From NCBI RefSeq assembly GCF_001029285.1, contig NZ_LDZY01000007.1, positions 62,001 to 126,000 of the forward strand: DNA of 64,000 nucleotides. The letters run 5' to 3'. The notes under the pieces are model-generated. The model did no database searches. It was not told where the DNA came from and was given only the letters and a program-made list of their open reading frames with translations. Every line of letters begins with the position of its first letter. Positions within the stretch are counted from its first letter, which is position 1. Below are positions 27,008 through 36,307 of this stretch, in pieces. The position numbers and the translations under genes were made by a program. Origin of the DNA: Desulfosporosinus acididurans. GTDB lineage: Bacteria > Bacillota > Desulfitobacteriia > Desulfitobacteriales > Desulfitobacteriaceae.

Positions 27008-28399
27008 ATGCAAGCCGTTACCGTCAAACAAATTTTTCGAGAGACAGAAACGTTTCTCAATCAAAAGCTAGAGATCTCCGGATGGGTTCGAACAATTCGC
27101 ACCTCCAAGGCATTCGGGTTCATTGAAATTAATGATGGTAGTTTTTTTGAAAATATTCAAGTTGTCTTTGACGAGAGCTTAGACAACTTTTTGGAAATTG
27201 GTAAGCAAACGATTAGTTCAGCGCTTCGTGTCCAGGGGACACTCGTTCCATCGCCGGGAGCAAAACAGCCTTTTGAATTAAAAGCCGAACATGTAGAGAT
27301 TCTGGCTCTTGCGGGAGGGGATTATCCCTTACAAAAGAAGCGTCATTCTTTCGAATACTTGCGGACAATTGCTCACTTGCGTCCTAGAACAAATACTTTT
27401 GCTGCAGTTTTTCGAGTTCGTTCTGTGGTAGCTTATGCAATTCATAAGTTCTTTCAGGAGAAGGGCTTTGTTTATGTGCATACCCCTATCATTACGGGGA
27501 GCGATGCCGAAGGTGCCGGAGAAATGTTCAAGGTCACGGTTTTAGATCCGGCGAACCCTCCAAGGAATGACGCGGGAACTGTTAACTATGGTGAGGACTT
27601 TTTTGGGAAGGAAACGAGCTTAACAGTCAGCGGCCAGCTCAATGTGGAGACCTATTGTATGGCTTTTCGCAACGTCTATACTTTTGGCCCTACGTTTCGT
27701 GCTGAAAACTCTAATACGGCCAGACATGCCGCAGAGTTCTGGATGATTGAACCGGAGATTGCCTTTGCGGAACTCGCTGATAATATGAAACTGGCTGAAG
27801 AGATGATGAAATATATTATCCGCTATGCCTTAGATAATGCTCCTGAGGAAATGGCCTTTTTTAACAAATTTGTGGACAAAACACTCTTTGAACGTTTGGA
27901 AAATATCTTGAACTCCGATTTCGGCCATATTACCTATACTGAAGCTGTCAAACTCCTGGAAAAGGTAAATACTGAGTTTGAATATCCGGTGCACTGGGGA
28001 ATAGACCTGCAAACAGAGCACGAACGTTACCTGACAGAAAAGATCTTCAAAAAACCTGTTTTTGTCTCTGATTATCCTAAGGACATTAAAGCGTTCTACA
28101 TGCGTCTCAATGATGATAATAAGACTGTTGCGGCTATGGATCTCCTTGTTCCTGGAGTTGGAGAGATTATTGGCGGAAGCCAGCGGGAAGAGCGCCTCGA
28201 GGTTTTGGAAAACAGAATGAAAGAGTTTGGTTTAAAGGAAGAGGATTATTACTGGTACCTTGATCTGCGCAGGTATGGCGGTGTCAAACATGCGGGTTAT
28301 GGTCTGGGTTTTGAACGGGTTATTATGTATTTATCGGGAATGTCAAATATTCGCGATGTCATTTCGTTCCCAAGAACTGCCAACATGTGTGAGTTTTAA
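27008..28399 (+). CDS. asnS: Asparaginyl-tRNA synthetase
   Basis: Class IIb synthetase charging tRNA-Asn. OB-fold anticodon domain about 1-110 ([18 protein letters not shown]), then catalytic core with motif 2 [25 protein letters not shown] and motif 3 [14 protein letters not shown]; ends [12 protein letters not shown], the AsnRS-type tail. 463 residues. ATG at 27008 follows GAGGAGGA. Because GatCAB is also present in the window, the amidotransferase may chiefly serve Gln-tRNA synthesis here. Confidence 0.96.
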   Translation: MQAVTVKQIFRETETFLNQKLEISGWVRTIRTSKAFGFIEINDGSFFENIQVVFDESLDNFLEIGKQTISSALRVQGTLVPSPGAKQPFELKAEHVEILALAGGDYPLQKKRHSFEYLRTIAHLRPRTNTFAAVFRVRSVVAYAIHKFFQEKGFVYVHTPIITGSDAEGAGEMFKVTVLDPANPPRNDAGTVNYGEDFFGKETSLTVSGQLNVETYCMAFRNVYTFGPTFRAENSNTARHAAEFWMIEPEIAFAELADNMKLAEEMMKYIIRYALDNAPEEMAFFNKFVDKTLFERLENILNSDFGHITYTEAVKLLEKVNTEFEYPVHWGIDLQTEHERYLTEKIFKKPVFVSDYPKDIKAFYMRLNDDNKTVAAMDLLVPGVGEIIGGSQREERLEVLENRMKEFGLKEEDYYWYLDLRRYGGVKHAGYGLGFERVIMYLSGMSNIRDVISFPRTANMCEF

Positions 28400-28434
28400 G
28401 CCTTTTCGACGCTGCTAAATAGAGCAGCCGGCTA

Positions 28435-28462
28435 GGGTGAAGGAGGTTTCCTTCACCCTTTT
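28435..28462 (+). terminator. Terminator after asnS
   Basis: GGGTGAAGGA-GGTT-TCCTTCACCC followed by TTTT. Confidence 0.9.
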
Positions 28463-28469
28463 ATGATGA

Positions 28470-28498
28470 TTGACACCCATATTTTAGCATGTTAAACT
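28470..28498 (+). promoter_or_regulatory. Probable promoter of the corrinoid operon
   Basis: TTGACA at 28470-28475 and TAAACT at 28493-28498 with a 17-base spacer, 43 bp before the GntR gene and directly behind the asnS terminator. Confidence 0.65.
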
Positions 28499-28541
28499 TA
28501 AAAAAATTCGCAATATAGCAGACAATTATAAGCAGGAATAG

Positions 28542-29309
28542 GTGTTTTGGGTGAGTCAAGAAGAAACAGTCATCGATAAAAATTCAGTTATCCCCATATA
28601 CTACCAGCTTTTTAAGCTGCTTGAGGGACAGATTCGCCGAGGAGATTTAAAACCGGGAGAGTCATTACCGACAGAAAACGATATCGCTATGCGCTACGAA
28701 ATAAGTCGAATGACAGTACGGAGGGCAATTTCTGAGCTGGTGGCAGCGGGCATGGTTTATGCTCAGCAGGGAAAAGGTACGTTTGTAGCGACTCCCAAAC
28801 TGGATAATATCGTTTTTGAATTAAATGATTTTAGTCAAGAAGTGAAAAAAAGAGGCCTTAATTATAAAACAACTCTCTTGGAAGCTAAAATTGTCAGGGC
28901 AGACGAAACCCTTAAGGCAAGGTTTGAGATTCAGGGGGATGATAAAAGGTTTTTGTTTTTTCGGACGGTCCTTGCTGCTGAAAATGAACGGCTGTCTTAT
29001 GAGGTAAAATACACAATCTATAGTAAAAGTAAACCGATCCTTGAATCAGAACTGAAAGACCCCAGTTTGCCGGGCCTAATAGCAGCGCATACGGAATATG
29101 TACCGATGAGTTCGAAGAAGGTTTTACAGGTTGCGTCTTGTACCCAAGAAGAAGCCTTAATTCTTGGAATCCCTCCTCAGGCCCCGGTTTTTCTGATTGA
29201 GCAGACAATTTATAATTCAGACCTTAAACCAGTGGGGTGGAGTAAAGCTGTTTACAGAGGAGATCGCTATAAACTAACCAGCTATGATGGCTGGTACAAA
29301 AAAGACTAG
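28542..29309 (+). CDS. GntR-family regulator with UTRA domain
   Basis: Transcription regulator, 255 residues: winged helix-turn-helix about 15-80 (YEISRMTVRRAISELVAAG, then QQGKGTFV) and a C-terminal UTRA ligand domain of HutC type. GTG at 28542 is five bases after GCAGGAAT; a GTG at 28551 is the alternative. First gene of the methyl-transfer operon and so the likely local sensor of the methyl donor or a related metabolite. The inducer is not deducible. Confidence 0.88.
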   Translation: MFWVSQEETVIDKNSVIPIYYQLFKLLEGQIRRGDLKPGESLPTENDIAMRYEISRMTVRRAISELVAAGMVYAQQGKGTFVATPKLDNIVFELNDFSQEVKKRGLNYKTTLLEAKIVRADETLKARFEIQGDDKRFLFFRTVLAAENERLSYEVKYTIYSKSKPILESELKDPSLPGLIAAHTEYVPMSSKKVLQVASCTQEEALILGIPPQAPVFLIEQTIYNSDLKPVGWSKAVYRGDRYKLTSYDGWYKKD

Positions 29310-29328
29310 CTAATTGGGGGTCCATAAG

Positions 29329-29982
29329 GTGGAAGACGAACTACAAATAGCGATGGCAAATCTTGATGAAGAAAAGACGTTAAGGTTGGTAAACGAAAGA
29401 ATTCAGGCCGGCTGCAGCGCTGTTGATATCATTGAGAGCTGCCGGCAGGGTGTGGAAATAGTCGGGGAAAAGTACAGTGACAGCGATTACTTTTTATCGG
29501 ATCTTATCATGTCCGAAGAGATTCTTAAAGAAGTTATGAGAATTTTGGAACCGCATATCCCCGCCAAGGGCTCCAATAAGGGATTGCAACCGATCGTCAT
29601 GGGTACCATTGAAGGCGATATTCATGATTTGGGTAAGAATATAATTATTTATCTTTTGCGTTCTTCCGGTTATGAAGTGACCGACTTGGGTGTTGATGTG
29701 ACGCCCGAGAGATTTGTTCAGGCAGTGAGCGAAACAAAGGCCGCTATCTTAGGAATCAGTGTTTTGCTATCCTTTTGCGTAGGATCGATCAAAAAAGTTG
29801 TGGATCTGCTCATTGATGCAGGACTCAGAGATCAAGTGAAAGTTGTGGTCGGTGGATATCCGGTTAATCAGCAGGTCAAAGAATACACGGGGGCAGATTT
29901 TTACGCTAACGATGTAACAGAAGCCTTAAAGATCTACCGTAATGTTTTAGGAGTCGAAAAGGGTTCGGCCTCGCAATCATGA
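29329..29982 (+). CDS. Corrinoid protein (methyl carrier)
   Basis: Cobalamin-binding shuttle of about 217 residues: N-terminal four-helix cap (Met-synthase B12-binding-2 type) about 1-85, then a Rossmann B12 domain with the base-off ligand motif EGDIHDLGKNI and GISVLLSF...VVVGGYPVN. It accepts a methyl group from a substrate-specific methyltransferase and gives it to tetrahydrofolate or a similar acceptor. GTG at 29329 lies eight bases after GGGGG. Followed by a terminator-like hairpin overlapping its stop. Confidence 0.92.
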   Translation: MEDELQIAMANLDEEKTLRLVNERIQAGCSAVDIIESCRQGVEIVGEKYSDSDYFLSDLIMSEEILKEVMRILEPHIPAKGSNKGLQPIVMGTIEGDIHDLGKNIIIYLLRSSGYEVTDLGVDVTPERFVQAVSETKAAILGISVLLSFCVGSIKKVVDLLIDAGLRDQVKVVVGGYPVNQQVKEYTGADFYANDVTEALKIYRNVLGVEKGSASQS

Positions 29983-29999
29983 GACCGACCCCTTTTCTG
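29957..29999 (+). terminator. Terminator-like hairpin overlapping the corrinoid gene stop
   Basis: AAAAGGG...CGGCCTC pairs imperfectly with GAGACCG...CCCCTTTT around the stop codon, ending in TTTTCTGT. It may attenuate read-through to the methyltransferase gene. Confidence 0.6.
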
Positions 30000-30150
30000 T
30001 GTAATTCTTCCAAACGCTTAGTTGACCCTGTGAATGAGTTGTGATAATATTTCAACAAACTAACTGTTCTATACATTCCGAACAAAAATGATTACTCTGA
30101 AAATTGCCGAAAGGGTTAACTATAGGAGTATGTTATGAAACCATTAATAT

Positions 30151-30189
30151 CCCTACTACAATGGTGCCAATACCGTTTTGTATGTAGGG
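30151..30189 (+). other. Inverted repeat in the 358-bp leader of the methyltransferase gene
   Basis: CCCTACTACAA pairs with TTGTATGTAGGG (one bulged base) around a 16-base loop. The leader 29983-30340 holds no gene I can support and no riboswitch class I recognise; the hairpin may be an operator or RNA structure. Confidence 0.35.
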
Positions 30190-30340
30190 TTAATCTATTT
30201 TGAACTAAATTTTGTATCTTCAACGGCAAAGCAGTCTTAAGGTCAATCGAGCGATTGGTGTTCAGCCGCTATTTCTTAAAGTATTTTAGGGCTTCTGATA
30301 TGGACTCGGCTGTTTTTAAGAGGAAGGGGGATAAGAGACG

Positions 30341-31513
30341 ATGAACGATAAGGGAACCCTTTATCAACAACGCTTAGATCGTTACATTACTGCTATGGAT
30401 TGCGGACAACCGGATATGGTTCCCGTTGCCTTCGGTGTCGGGGAGTGGGTTGTCAAATATAAAGGAACGACCTTCGAGGAAATTTATTATGATCTTGATA
30501 AAAGTAACTCAATCGTCTCGGAAATGCTGCCGGGCTTAGATTTTGACATTTTTAAGGGCGGGCCATGTTTGTGGTGGCCGCCGATGTTTGATGCTATGGG
30601 TTCGAAATTGTATAAATTCCCTGGTATCGGTGTCGATGAAAACTCAACCTTTCAATACAATGAAGAAGAATATATGAAGGCCGATGATTATGATGAATTT
30701 ACCGCCAGCCCGACGGAATGGCTGGTTAATCATTTTTTGCCTAACATAAGTACTGAACTAGCCAATCCGGGATCATATCGCTCAACGATCGCTCTCATCA
30801 AAGGGGCAGCCGCTTTTGCGATGTCCGGAAGCATAACGGCAGCTGCTTACGAAAAATGGACCAAAGAACAGGGAATCGTTGGGCAGGGAACCGGATTTAC
30901 GAAAGCCCCTTTCGATACTCTGGGGGATGCTCTGAGAGGTATGAAAGGAATTCTTTTGGACCTGCACCGCCGTCCGGAGAAGGTATTAGCCGCTTGTGAG
31001 GCCATAATTCCCCATAACGTTAATTGTGGTTTGGCCGGTGCCGGAGCAGATACCCGGTTCCCCTGCTTTGCCCCTTTGCATCGCGGCGCATATCCTTTCC
31101 TTAATCCCCATCAATGGAAAACATTCTACTGGCCTTCCTTGAAGGCGACGATTGAAGGTTTGTGGGCCAAAGGCAAACGGATGTTATTTTATGCCGAAGG
31201 TGATTGGACTCCGTATCTAGAGAAAATTGCTGAATTACCTGAGCGAAGTATTATCTTTCAAATTGATACGACAGATGCCAAGAAAGCCAAAGAAATTTTG
31301 GGCGGCAGGTTCTGTCTGCAGGGTGGAGTCCCTACGACCCTGTTAACCTATGGAACTCCGGAAAAGGTTCGGGAGCAGGTAAAAAGATCTATGGACGAAT
31401 TAGGCTGTGACGGTGGGTTTATTTTAGATTCCGGCGGGATCATCATGGGAGATGCTAAACAGGAAAATCTCATCGCCATGATCGAAGCTGCCCGGGAATT
31501 CGGCGTTTATTAG
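30341..31513 (+). CDS. UroD-family corrinoid methyltransferase
   Basis: 390-residue protein of the uroporphyrinogen decarboxylase/MtaA-CmuA superfamily; conserved parts include GGRFCLQGGVPTTLL and CDGGFILDSGG. It is expected to move a methyl group to or from the neighbouring corrinoid protein. The zinc-type HxC motif of MtaA/MtbA thiol methyltransferases is not visible: the equivalent strand reads MLFYAEGDW. That favours a substrate-side enzyme, for instance an O-demethylase component, over an MtaA-type methyltransferase II. ATG at 30341 has AGGAAGGGGGAT upstream. Not a heme-pathway HemE judging from context. Confidence 0.85.
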   Translation: MNDKGTLYQQRLDRYITAMDCGQPDMVPVAFGVGEWVVKYKGTTFEEIYYDLDKSNSIVSEMLPGLDFDIFKGGPCLWWPPMFDAMGSKLYKFPGIGVDENSTFQYNEEEYMKADDYDEFTASPTEWLVNHFLPNISTELANPGSYRSTIALIKGAAAFAMSGSITAAAYEKWTKEQGIVGQGTGFTKAPFDTLGDALRGMKGILLDLHRRPEKVLAACEAIIPHNVNCGLAGAGADTRFPCFAPLHRGAYPFLNPHQWKTFYWPSLKATIEGLWAKGKRMLFYAEGDWTPYLEKIAELPERSIIFQIDTTDAKKAKEILGGRFCLQGGVPTTLLTYGTPEKVREQVKRSMDELGCDGGFILDSGGIIMGDAKQENLIAMIEAAREFGVY

Positions 31514-31531
31514 AAGATAGGAGGAAAATCC

Positions 31532-31701
31532 ATGATAAGGACAAAACACTTATTAACCCCAAGCCGGGCGTTTGTGTGCCTTGGGAATTAAAACTTGAAG
31601 AACTTGGAGATTTTCCTGGAAATGAGGAAATTGTAAAAAAAGAATGGGAGAAATTAGATGATTTTGCCTACAATTTTATTTGGTTTTGGGTCCAACGTTA
31701 A
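31532..31701 (+). pseudogene. Small protein gene broken by a one-base frameshift
   Basis: ATG at 31532 has an ideal AGGAGG eight bases upstream, but its frame stops after about 20 codons. One base later, GAT at 31534 opens a 55-codon frame to TAA at 31699 (KDKTLINPKPGVCVPWELKL...NFIWFWVQR) with strong protein character. A single missing G after ATG would restore a protein of about 56 residues. It lies between the UroD methyltransferase and RACo. I recognise no family. It may be a true lesion or a sequencing error. Confidence 0.5.
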
Positions 31702-31736
31702 TCTAGATAAAAATAGTTCCTGAAGGAGTGACAGAG

Positions 31737-33569
31737 ATGCTTGACATCAAGTTTTCGAACAAAGTTGTCCAAGTTGAGGCTGGAACAACCATTTTACAAG
31801 CAATTGGCTTAGCCGGGAGACAAGTTGAGAGCAACTGCGGAGGTAAAGGAACCTGCGGGAAATGTAAAGTTCAAGTCAAGACCGATACCCCTTATTCTCC
31901 CACGTTGGCTGAAAAGAAGTTTTTAACTGTTTCAGAATTGGAGGCCGGCTGGGTCCTGGCCTGCCAACATACTCTTACACAGAACGCAGTGCTTCATCTT
32001 GAAGAACAGAAAGACGTTTATCAGCGGAAGACGGATTTTGCCGAGCTGCAGCAAATTGCTTTGGGTCCCAGTATAACGAAGCATCCCCTTAAACTTTCGC
32101 GGCCGACGGTTGAGGATCAAATGTCCGATTGGGATCGCTTGGTTTCTTCTTTACCAGGAACGAAATCCATCTGTTTTAGCCGTTTCGCTGCGGCAACCTT
32201 GGCAAAAGTATTGCGCGATAGTGGCTTTCAGATTACCGCAGTGATGGATGGCAACAGACTGATAGCTGTAGAACCCCATGATACCTCAAGCCTAGGCTAT
32301 GGTATCGCTGTTGACATCGGCACCACGACGGTAGTCGTCTACCTTTTGGATATAATTCAGGGTGTTGTCGTGGACAGCGCTGCCATGACAAATCCGCAGC
32401 AGATTTACGGAGCCGATGTTATCTCGCGTATAACCTACGCGGCGGGTGGTACTGAGAAATTGCAAGAAGTTCAAAGGAAAGTGATGGACGGACTTAATAA
32501 AATCATTGCTAAGCTGTGTCAGGAAAACAAAATTCCCCCAGAAGAAATCTATCAGGCTGTGGTTGTTGGCAACACAACAATGGCCCATCTGTTTTTAGGT
32601 ATTGATCCCACCTATTTAGCTCCCGCCCCTTTTATCCCAGTTTTTCAGCAAATGGTTGATGTTGAAGCTCAAGAGCTAGGTCTTGATATCCTTGCTGCCG
32701 GGCGAGTCGTAGTCTTGCCGAATGTGGCTGGTTATGTGGGATCGGATACTGTGGGAGTTATGTTAGCGGCAGGAGCTGATCGTTTAGAGGGGGTCAGCCT
32801 CATTGTTGATATTGGAACAAGCGGCGAGATGGTCCTCAGCGGTAAGGGCAGGATTCTGACCTGTTCAACGGCAGCCGGGCCGGCCTTCGAAGGAGCGGAA
32901 ATCCGCTATGGAATGCGGGCTGCAGAAGGTGCGATCGAAGGTGTAAACATAACTGCGGATGTGGAATTAAAGATTATCGGGGAAGGAAAAGCTCGGGGTA
33001 TCTGCGGATCCGGTCTGATTGATGCCATCGCCGAAATGTTTAAGGCCGGGGTTATTACTTCTTCGGGACGTTATGCCAGTGAACCGGAAGAACTGGAACA
33101 ATTGCCTCCGCGGGTACGCGAGAGATTGCGAAAAGGTGAACGGACGAACGAGTTTGTACTTGCTTGGGGATGCGATACGGCCAGCGGTGAGGATATTGTT
33201 CTTTCCCAAAAGGATATTCGAGCACTGCAATTGGCTAAAGGGGCAATCAGCGCGGGGATCACGCTTCTTGTCAGAGAAATGGGAATTACTCCTTTAGAGA
33301 TTGACCGGGTGCTCCTGGCAGGGGCTTTTGGCAATTATATCAAGAAAGAAAGTGCTCTGGGAATCGGGTTATTGCCGCCATTGCCCTTGGAAAAAATTCA
33401 TGCTATTGGCAATGCTGCCGGCGATGGAGCCAAAATGGCCTTGCTTTCCCTTGAGGAGCGAATACGGGCTGAGACAATGGCTAAACAGGCAGAGCATATT
33501 GAGCTTTCCAATAAGAAGGAATTCCAGGACGAATTTTTGAAAGGTCTCGCTTTTGAGGGGATTTTTTGA
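31737..33569 (+). CDS. Reductive activator of corrinoid proteins (RACo, DUF4445)
   Basis: ASKHA-fold ATPase that re-reduces accidentally oxidised Co(II) corrinoid proteins to Co(I). N-terminal [2Fe-2S] domain with ESNCGGKGTCGKCKV and a later CQH; linker; then the actin-like domain with AVDIGTTTVVVYLLD, VGNTTMAHLFLG, LIVDIGTSGEMVL and VLLAGAFGNY. About 610 residues, normal for RACo. ATG at 31737 has AAGGAG eight bases upstream; the GTG at 31728 is too close to that site. Last gene of the operon, serving the corrinoid protein encoded upstream. Confidence 0.92.
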   Translation: MLDIKFSNKVVQVEAGTTILQAIGLAGRQVESNCGGKGTCGKCKVQVKTDTPYSPTLAEKKFLTVSELEAGWVLACQHTLTQNAVLHLEEQKDVYQRKTDFAELQQIALGPSITKHPLKLSRPTVEDQMSDWDRLVSSLPGTKSICFSRFAAATLAKVLRDSGFQITAVMDGNRLIAVEPHDTSSLGYGIAVDIGTTTVVVYLLDIIQGVVVDSAAMTNPQQIYGADVISRITYAAGGTEKLQEVQRKVMDGLNKIIAKLCQENKIPPEEIYQAVVVGNTTMAHLFLGIDPTYLAPAPFIPVFQQMVDVEAQELGLDILAAGRVVVLPNVAGYVGSDTVGVMLAAGADRLEGVSLIVDIGTSGEMVLSGKGRILTCSTAAGPAFEGAEIRYGMRAAEGAIEGVNITADVELKIIGEGKARGICGSGLIDAIAEMFKAGVITSSGRYASEPEELEQLPPRVRERLRKGERTNEFVLAWGCDTASGEDIVLSQKDIRALQLAKGAISAGITLLVREMGITPLEIDRVLLAGAFGNYIKKESALGIGLLPPLPLEKIHAIGNAAGDGAKMALLSLEERIRAETMAKQAEHIELSNKKEFQDEFLKGLAFEGIF

Positions 33570-33574
33570 TCGCA

Positions 33575-33665
33575 GCTTCAAAAGCTTGGTTCTTCTACAT
33601 GCGGGGGTGGTTCCCATACCTTGCTTCAGCTGGAGTGGAGTCCATCCTTCAGTCCGATCTATCTC
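33575..33665 (+). repeat. Dispersed structured element, copy E (left-half fragment)
   Basis: CTTCTACATGCGGGGGTGG, CCCATACCTTG, CTTCAGCTGG and AGTGGAGTCCATCCTTCAG align in order with the left half of copy C read on its minus strand and with copy D (TTCATCCTTCAGCGCGAT against TCCATCCTTCAGTCCGAT). The right terminal hairpin is absent, so this is a decayed fragment. The rest of the 33570-34005 gap holds a terminator and the pcrA promoter. Confidence 0.45.
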
Positions 33666-33686
33666 GAGAGAATCGAAAAAACTAGT

Positions 33687-33730
33687 AAGGTTAATGGAAC
33701 AAAGTATGTCTCCATTAACCTTATTTATGT
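33687..33730 (+). terminator. Probable terminator after the RACo operon
   Basis: Perfect arms AAGGTTAATGGA and TCCATTAACCTT around a 12-base loop; the following T run is weak (ATTTATGTT). Confidence 0.6.
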
Positions 33731-33968
33731 TACTTTGAGGGAATTTGCATGTAAGAATAGAGGGGATGAGCAATATATGGCTAAAAGACAGGAATATTCC
33801 AGTCAATTTTTCCAGCAAGGGACAATATGCTGCAAAATACTGGAATAAACGGTCCGCGATGAGGGTTTCATTATAACAATCATTACTGCTTGATATAGAA
33901 AAAAATTATAATGAGTCCTCTTAAGGAAACTGCCCTTTTGAAATCAAGCAACAGTCAGGAGAACAGTA

Positions 33969-33977
33969 TGTTATAAT
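33969..33977 (+). promoter_or_regulatory. Extended -10 promoter of pcrA
   Basis: TGTTATAAT (TGN plus TATAAT), 29 bp before the pcrA start; no clear -35 box. Confidence 0.5.
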
Positions 33978-34005
33978 ATGTACAAGAAGTGAGGTGGAGT
34001 GGTTA

Positions 34006-36267
34006 ATGTATCGGTTAGACGATTTGAATTCAGTACAAAGAGAAGCTGCTGAGCATCAGGAAGGGCCGCTTCTTATTCTGGCCGGTGCAGGATCAGGGAA
34101 GACTCGGGTGCTTACTTACCGAATTGCTCACTTAATTGCCCGGGGCATTGAACCGGGTGATATCTTAGCGATTACGTTTACGAATAAAGCAGCTAAAGAG
34201 ATGCGGGATCGAGTGACTGCCCTCGTGGGCAGTGAGGGTCGGGGACTTTGGGTCAGCACCTTCCACTCAGCTTGTGTACGCATTCTGCGGCGGGATATTG
34301 AGCATATGCCCGGCTATACCCGGAATTTTGTCATCTATGATGCGGGGGATCAATTGGCCTTGATCAAAGGATGCTTGAAGGAAAAGAATCTGGATGAAAA
34401 GAAATTTTCTCCGCGCAGTGTCGCTGCAGTGATCAGCGATGCCAAAAATAAACTCCTCGACCCTGAAGGATTTGCCAGCCAGGCCAGTGATTATTTCCAG
34501 AGTAAAGTCGTTGATCTGTACCGGGATTATCAGAAAAAACTGCGGACGAATAATGCCCTTGATTTTGATGATATTATTATGCTTACCGTTAAGCTGTTCC
34601 GAGAAAATGAGAGGGTTTTGGACTATTATCAGGAGAAATTCCGCTATATTATGGTTGATGAATATCAGGATACGAATCATGCCCAATATGTGCTGGTAAA
34701 GCTGCTGGCCAGTCGCTATCGCAATCTCTGTGTGGTAGGGGATGATGACCAGTCCGTTTACCGATGGCGCGGGGCTGATATTCAAAATATCCTTGATTTT
34801 GAGCGGGATTATCCCGAAGCTAAAGTCATTAAGCTCGAACAGAATTATCGGTCTACTCAAAAAATTCTTGATGCTGCTAATGCTGTTGTCAGGAATAATG
34901 AAGGACGTAAGGAAAAATCTCTCTGGACAGAGAATTCGGAAGGGCAGCCTATCGTTTGTTATGTCAGCAATGATGAACGGGATGAAGCAAGATATGTGGT
35001 GGAACGGATTCAGCGTTTGCATGAACTGGAAGGTCGTCCCTACAGTGATTTTACAATTCTTTACCGTACGAATGCTCAATCTCGGATCTTGGAAGAACAG
35101 CTGATGAAAGCGGCTTTGCCCTACCGGATTTTTTCAGGCTTGAAATTTTATCAGCGCTTAGAGATTAAAGATATGCTGGCCTATTTGAGGGTTATCTATA
35201 ACCCTTCAGACCAAGTCAGCTTTGCCCGGGTACTCAATGTTCCCAAAAGGGGCTTGGGAGAAAGTACCTTGGAGAAAATTTTGGAATATGCCACTGAGCA
35301 AGGGATGCCCATTCTTGATGCAATTCTGGAAGCAGATTATATTCCCGAATTAACGGCTCGGGCCAAGAAACCCTTACTGGCTTTTGCCCATTTAATGCAA
35401 GGGTTAGTTGAGTTTTCTAAAAATGCCACGGTGACTGACTTAGTTAAGGAAATTTTGAACAAGACTGGCTACCAAAGCATTCTTGAAGCAGATAATTCAC
35501 CGGAGGCCGAAGCTCGTTTGGAAAACTTGTTGGAGCTTCTGTCCGTTACGACGGAGTTTGATGCCTTGGCTGCTCAAGCTGAGGCCGACGGAGAAGCAGA
35601 GCAGAGCCTCGGCGGAGTCAGCGGCTTTTTAGAACAAGTGTCTTTGGTTGCGGATATTGATGAGCTGGATCCAACGGAAGAATCCATTGCCCTAATGACG
35701 ATGCACAGTGCCAAAGGTCTGGAATATCCTGTCGTTTTCGTCGTCGGTATGGAAGAGGGAATTTTTCCCAGCGGCCGGTCCTTTCTTGATCCCTCTGAAT
35801 TGGAGGAAGAGAGGAGACTCTGTTATGTAGCTATCACACGGGCACGTGAAAAACTTTACTTGTGTAATTCAGAGATGCGTATGCTTTATGGCAAAACCCA
35901 ATATAATCCACCTTCGCGGTTTTTAGAGGAGATTCCGTCAGAACTAATGACGGATATCGATCCACTCGATCCGCCTAAACTGCGTTCAAATACTTCACCC
36001 AAAGCATTTCAGAGACAGGAGGGCAAGCCGGATCGGAGAACCCCTTTGGGGTCTGGCACCTGGGAGAAGGATTTTGGCAGCCCGGTCGTCATTAAAGGAG
36101 GTGAGGCTCATCACGTAGGAGAAAAGGTTGAGCATGCAAAATTCGGACGAGGAATTATTGTCTCAATCAAGGGTGAAGGAAATCAAGCAGAATTGACAAT
36201 TGTATTTGACGGTGGAATTGGAATTAGAAAACTCCTGGCGGAATATGCCAAACTAACGAAGCTCTAA
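34006..36267 (+). CDS. pcrA: ATP-dependent DNA helicase PcrA/UvrD
   Basis: Superfamily 1A helicase of about 753 residues for repair and plasmid rolling-circle replication. Motifs in order: Q motif LNSVQREA; Walker A LAGAGSGKT; Ia ITFTNKAAKEM; Walker B VDEYQDTNHAQ; III GDDDQSVYRWRGAD; IV YRTNAQSR; V TMHSAKGLEYPVVF; VI EERRLCYVAITRARE. The C-terminus has a Tudor-like RNA-polymerase-interaction domain (HAKFGRGIIVSI). ATG at 34006 has GAGGTGGAG upstream. Confidence 0.96.
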   Translation: MYRLDDLNSVQREAAEHQEGPLLILAGAGSGKTRVLTYRIAHLIARGIEPGDILAITFTNKAAKEMRDRVTALVGSEGRGLWVSTFHSACVRILRRDIEHMPGYTRNFVIYDAGDQLALIKGCLKEKNLDEKKFSPRSVAAVISDAKNKLLDPEGFASQASDYFQSKVVDLYRDYQKKLRTNNALDFDDIIMLTVKLFRENERVLDYYQEKFRYIMVDEYQDTNHAQYVLVKLLASRYRNLCVVGDDDQSVYRWRGADIQNILDFERDYPEAKVIKLEQNYRSTQKILDAANAVVRNNEGRKEKSLWTENSEGQPIVCYVSNDERDEARYVVERIQRLHELEGRPYSDFTILYRTNAQSRILEEQLMKAALPYRIFSGLKFYQRLEIKDMLAYLRVIYNPSDQVSFARVLNVPKRGLGESTLEKILEYATEQGMPILDAILEADYIPELTARAKKPLLAFAHLMQGLVEFSKNATVTDLVKEILNKTGYQSILEADNSPEAEARLENLLELLSVTTEFDALAAQAEADGEAEQSLGGVSGFLEQVSLVADIDELDPTEESIALMTMHSAKGLEYPVVFVVGMEEGIFPSGRSFLDPSELEEERRLCYVAITRAREKLYLCNSEMRMLYGKTQYNPPSRFLEEIPSELMTDIDPLDPPKLRSNTSPKAFQRQEGKPDRRTPLGSGTWEKDFGSPVVIKGGEAHHVGEKVEHAKFGRGIIVSIKGEGNQAELTIVFDGGIGIRKLLAEYAKLTKL

Positions 36268-36307
36268 ATGCATTTGAAATTTTAATGAGAAAGGTTTAGG
36301 TGTTATA

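Noticed and set aside
33369-33848. Open frames on both strands after the RACo gene
   Set aside because: They run across element copy E and a terminator hairpin and have no protein family character.
34267-35079. Long minus-strand open frame inside pcrA
   Set aside because: Antisense to conserved helicase motifs; composition reflects the reverse of the real gene.
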